A DNA stretch of 60,000 nt from Tubulanus polymorphus (lineage: Eukaryota; Nemertea; Palaeonemertea; Tubulaniformes; Tubulanidae). This document shows, one piece after another, positions 58,090 to 60,000 of this stretch. The translations under genes were made by a program, and so were the position numbers. Location of the stretch: the NCBI RefSeq assembly GCF_964204645.1, contig NC_134034.1:5205414-5265413 (forward strand). The letters run 5' to 3'. The notes under the pieces are model-generated. The model was not told the DNA's origin. It did not search any database and was given only the letters and a program-made list of their open reading frames with translations. Position 1 is the first letter of the stretch; every line of letters begins with the position of its first letter.

Positions 58090-59031
58090 ATGCAGAATGT
58101 TACGGACTTCGATGTTCCATTCTTTACAACGCTATTAAACGAGCTCCCCAAGACGAGTCCCGATAGTCTTAGGTGGATGAAAATATGTGTTATACCATTC
58201 ATTTTACTGTTTGGACTGTTAGGAAATACATTCAGTCTGATAATCATGAATAGTAACAGATTTTGTAAATCGTCTTACTCTCAGTATCTAGCTACTCTGG
58301 CTGTATTCGACACGTTCACTCTCATTGTATTCTGTATTCCGTGGATCAACATAATGAACTTCTCTCGTGTATTCCTTAAAGTCACTAGTCGTTTTGGGTG
58401 TTCGGCGTATGAATACTTCGGTATCGTTTCTGATGTTCTCAGTTCCTGGCTTGTTGTAATCGTTACACTAGAGAGGCTTGTTATAGTGATTTTCCCATTT
58501 ACATCTCGAGTTATCGCAACACCTTCTTTTGCGAGACGTGTTACTGTATTTATTATAATTACTGTATCCAGCGTTTGGTCATATATATTATTTGTCGTCA
58601 AATACGATCCGATAATAGAAATGTGCGTCATGACCAGATACTGGTACAAGGTACACTATGGAATTGGTTGTTTTTTCATTACCTATGTTCCGATATGTTC
58701 AATCGTTTTGATGAATGTGGCTATAGTAGCCACCCTCAAAAGTCGCACTGTTTTGGGAAAAGTAAAAAATACCCACAAAACTACGAATAAAGCTACGCGC
58801 GTTGTATTAACCATTTCATTTGTTTTTGCAGCACTTACAGCCCCCCTGGCAGTAACTGGGTTTGTTTCGTCCGTTATCAACATCCCACCTAAAGTTATTA
58901 GTTTCACATATGAAATCACAGGTACAGTTTACAGTGTCAACTGTGCTGTCAACTTCTATATATATCTGCTCACAGGGGACGATGTGAGAAAGTTTGTCAA
59001 GGATAGAATGCGGAAGATGGCTAGATATTGA
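58090..59031 (+). CDS. Class A (rhodopsin-like) G protein-coupled receptor, intronless
   Basis: A 313-residue protein with seven hydrophobic helices. TM1 has GLLGNTFSLIIM (conserved Asn in GN). TM2 is LATLAVFDTF (usual LAxAD altered to FD). A Cys at the TM3 start (RFGCSAYEY) can pair with the loop-2 Cys (IEMCVM). The TM3 end is LERLVIVIFP, an ERL form of DRY. TM7 reads NCAVNFYIYLLTGDDVRKF in place of NPxxY, then helix 8. TM6 lacks the usual FxxCWxP. N-glycosylation is possible at NVT near the start. The form resembles invertebrate neuropeptide receptors (FMRFamide-like or GPCR139-like), but no ligand can be named. The start is the first ATG of the long frame; AATAAA follows at 59106. Confidence 0.9.
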   Translation: MQNVTDFDVPFFTTLLNELPKTSPDSLRWMKICVIPFILLFGLLGNTFSLIIMNSNRFCKSSYSQYLATLAVFDTFTLIVFCIPWINIMNFSRVFLKVTSRFGCSAYEYFGIVSDVLSSWLVVIVTLERLVIVIFPFTSRVIATPSFARRVTVFIIITVSSVWSYILFVVKYDPIIEMCVMTRYWYKVHYGIGCFFITYVPICSIVLMNVAIVATLKSRTVLGKVKNTHKTTNKATRVVLTISFVFAALTAPLAVTGFVSSVINIPPKVISFTYEITGTVYSVNCAVNFYIYLLTGDDVRKFVKDRMRKMARY

Positions 59032-60000
59032 TCCCATGATGCATCATCCATCCATTAGGTATAGCACGCAGACTCCAATCTATCTAATATTTAAAACCCA
59101 ATTGCAATAAATATATGTGTCTCAATGATGGACACTTAGGGCATTAGTGGTAGTGCATTAATGGTAGTAAGACTAAGTGCATATGAACGCCACATGCATC
59201 TAGATTAGATATGTATATATGAGCTATAAAATGCGTATTGAATCACATTTAAGTCTGCCTTCGATCTCAAAACTGGTAAGTAAGCATTAAACTCGCATTT
59301 CATACACATAATTTTACATCGTCATTGGTTTAGCCATCGACGTAAGAACTAGCGATAGTTTATACGCCCATGGTTCAGCTGCCTCTGCGAGCCTTGAAAA
59401 GGTTGTAAACCGTTAGCTCGGAATAAACGTGAAACAGAAATGTTTTTCTGGCCCGATTCATTAGCGTGATGGTCAGTCAGTGCAGTAAAGCAAAAAACAC
59501 CGACACACTTAAACCAATCAAATGACAATTGGAAATAAAGGACCAATGGTGCAGTGGCTCGCCAAACTGGTGTCAAGTAAAAATCTGTCACGTAGGCTAC
59601 CGGTATGCAAAAATTCATTTCATTGAAAAATGAACAAGAAAAAAATATATAAAAAGGACTCAATTTTGATCAGTGTGAACTTTTAATGATAACTGACTTT
59701 TAACGAGTATGAAATCTTCGAAAAGTTGATTATGGGCCTTTTGTCTGAACAAATGTTTATAATTGTAATACATCCCTTGAATGATATAAAACAACTAAAA
59801 CTATGAGTGACCCGATAAGATACGGTACAAACTTGGTGAGAGCCTGGGTTTCATCGGAGGTTTACCAACAGGACAGAAGCTAGCTTCTCCAAAGTTCTTC
59901 AAATTTGATGCCAATCAGTGCCGGTTACTGACGAAACAAAGTTTATCGACTGACATAATATTTAATAATTTCACGATAGGATTGCTTTAAGTAGCTTACA
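59032..60000. other. 3' flank of the GPCR gene
   Basis: AATAAA at 59106-59111 is a likely poly(A) signal. A minus-strand frame at 59663-59349 has no recognised domain. Nothing else is supported. Confidence 0.5.

Overview
This is eukaryotic, almost certainly animal, DNA. Several genes have introns with GT..AG borders, spliced transposase genes and diverse retroelements are present, and the only convincing single-copy host gene is a class A GPCR. The mix (BEL/Pao, Ty3/gypsy, Tx1/L1-like and CR1/L2/Jockey-like LINEs, two hAT genes, pogo, Tc1/mariner, Mutator-like miniatures, a HECT-ligase transposon) suggests a repeat-rich marine invertebrate; the sequence alone does not give the species. The DNA is AT-rich, with few CpG-rich spots.

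Layout. 1-1.09 kb: 3' end of a non-LTR retrotransposon. 1.67-5.68 kb: a spliced but broken hAT (ZMYM/DUF4371-type) transposase gene on the minus strand. 8.6-15 kb: a decayed gypsy-like element (minus) split by a second hAT element (8992-12254) that has lost its catalytic core; a Myb/SANT-like fragment lies inside. 18.36-19.1 kb: a promoter-like cluster with a possible tiny spliced transcript. 20.06-26.2 kb: an unusual DDE-type transposase gene with a PHD finger (minus), split by a small LTR element (21963-24479). 27.2-27.9 kb: a dispersed TIR element with an inverted relative at 7.4-8.0 kb. 29.2-29.34 kb: an NRF1/YY1-type promoter-like cluster. 30.54-33.25 kb: a pogo-like transposon split by a 1.1 kb Mutator-like miniature. 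34.03-34.64 kb: a mariner-like transposase remnant. 34.64-54.03 kb: a BEL/Pao retrotransposon (minus) carrying two nested insertions. 54.72-55.89 kb: the tail of a Tx1/L1-like LINE. 56.63-57.99 kb: a miniature LTR element. 58.09-59.03 kb: an intronless GPCR gene (plus).

The most notable system is the 9.8 kb DNA transposon at 40857-50647 inside the Pao pol gene. It has 295 bp inverted repeats and a 6 bp target duplication (TACTCT). Its two convergent spliced genes are an integrase-like DDE transposase and a HECT ubiquitin ligase with a ubiquitin-interacting motif. Both genes open with a SAM-like domain encoded by the same exon plan (63 bp first exon, phase 0, second exon starting GTA). This suggests a duplicated SAM module joining transposase and ligase, with the ligase as a regular part of the element.

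Most nested insertions can be placed precisely because removing them rejoins the host reading frame, so relative ages can be ordered. Nearly every element open reading frame is interrupted; only the Pao gag and the GPCR look intact.
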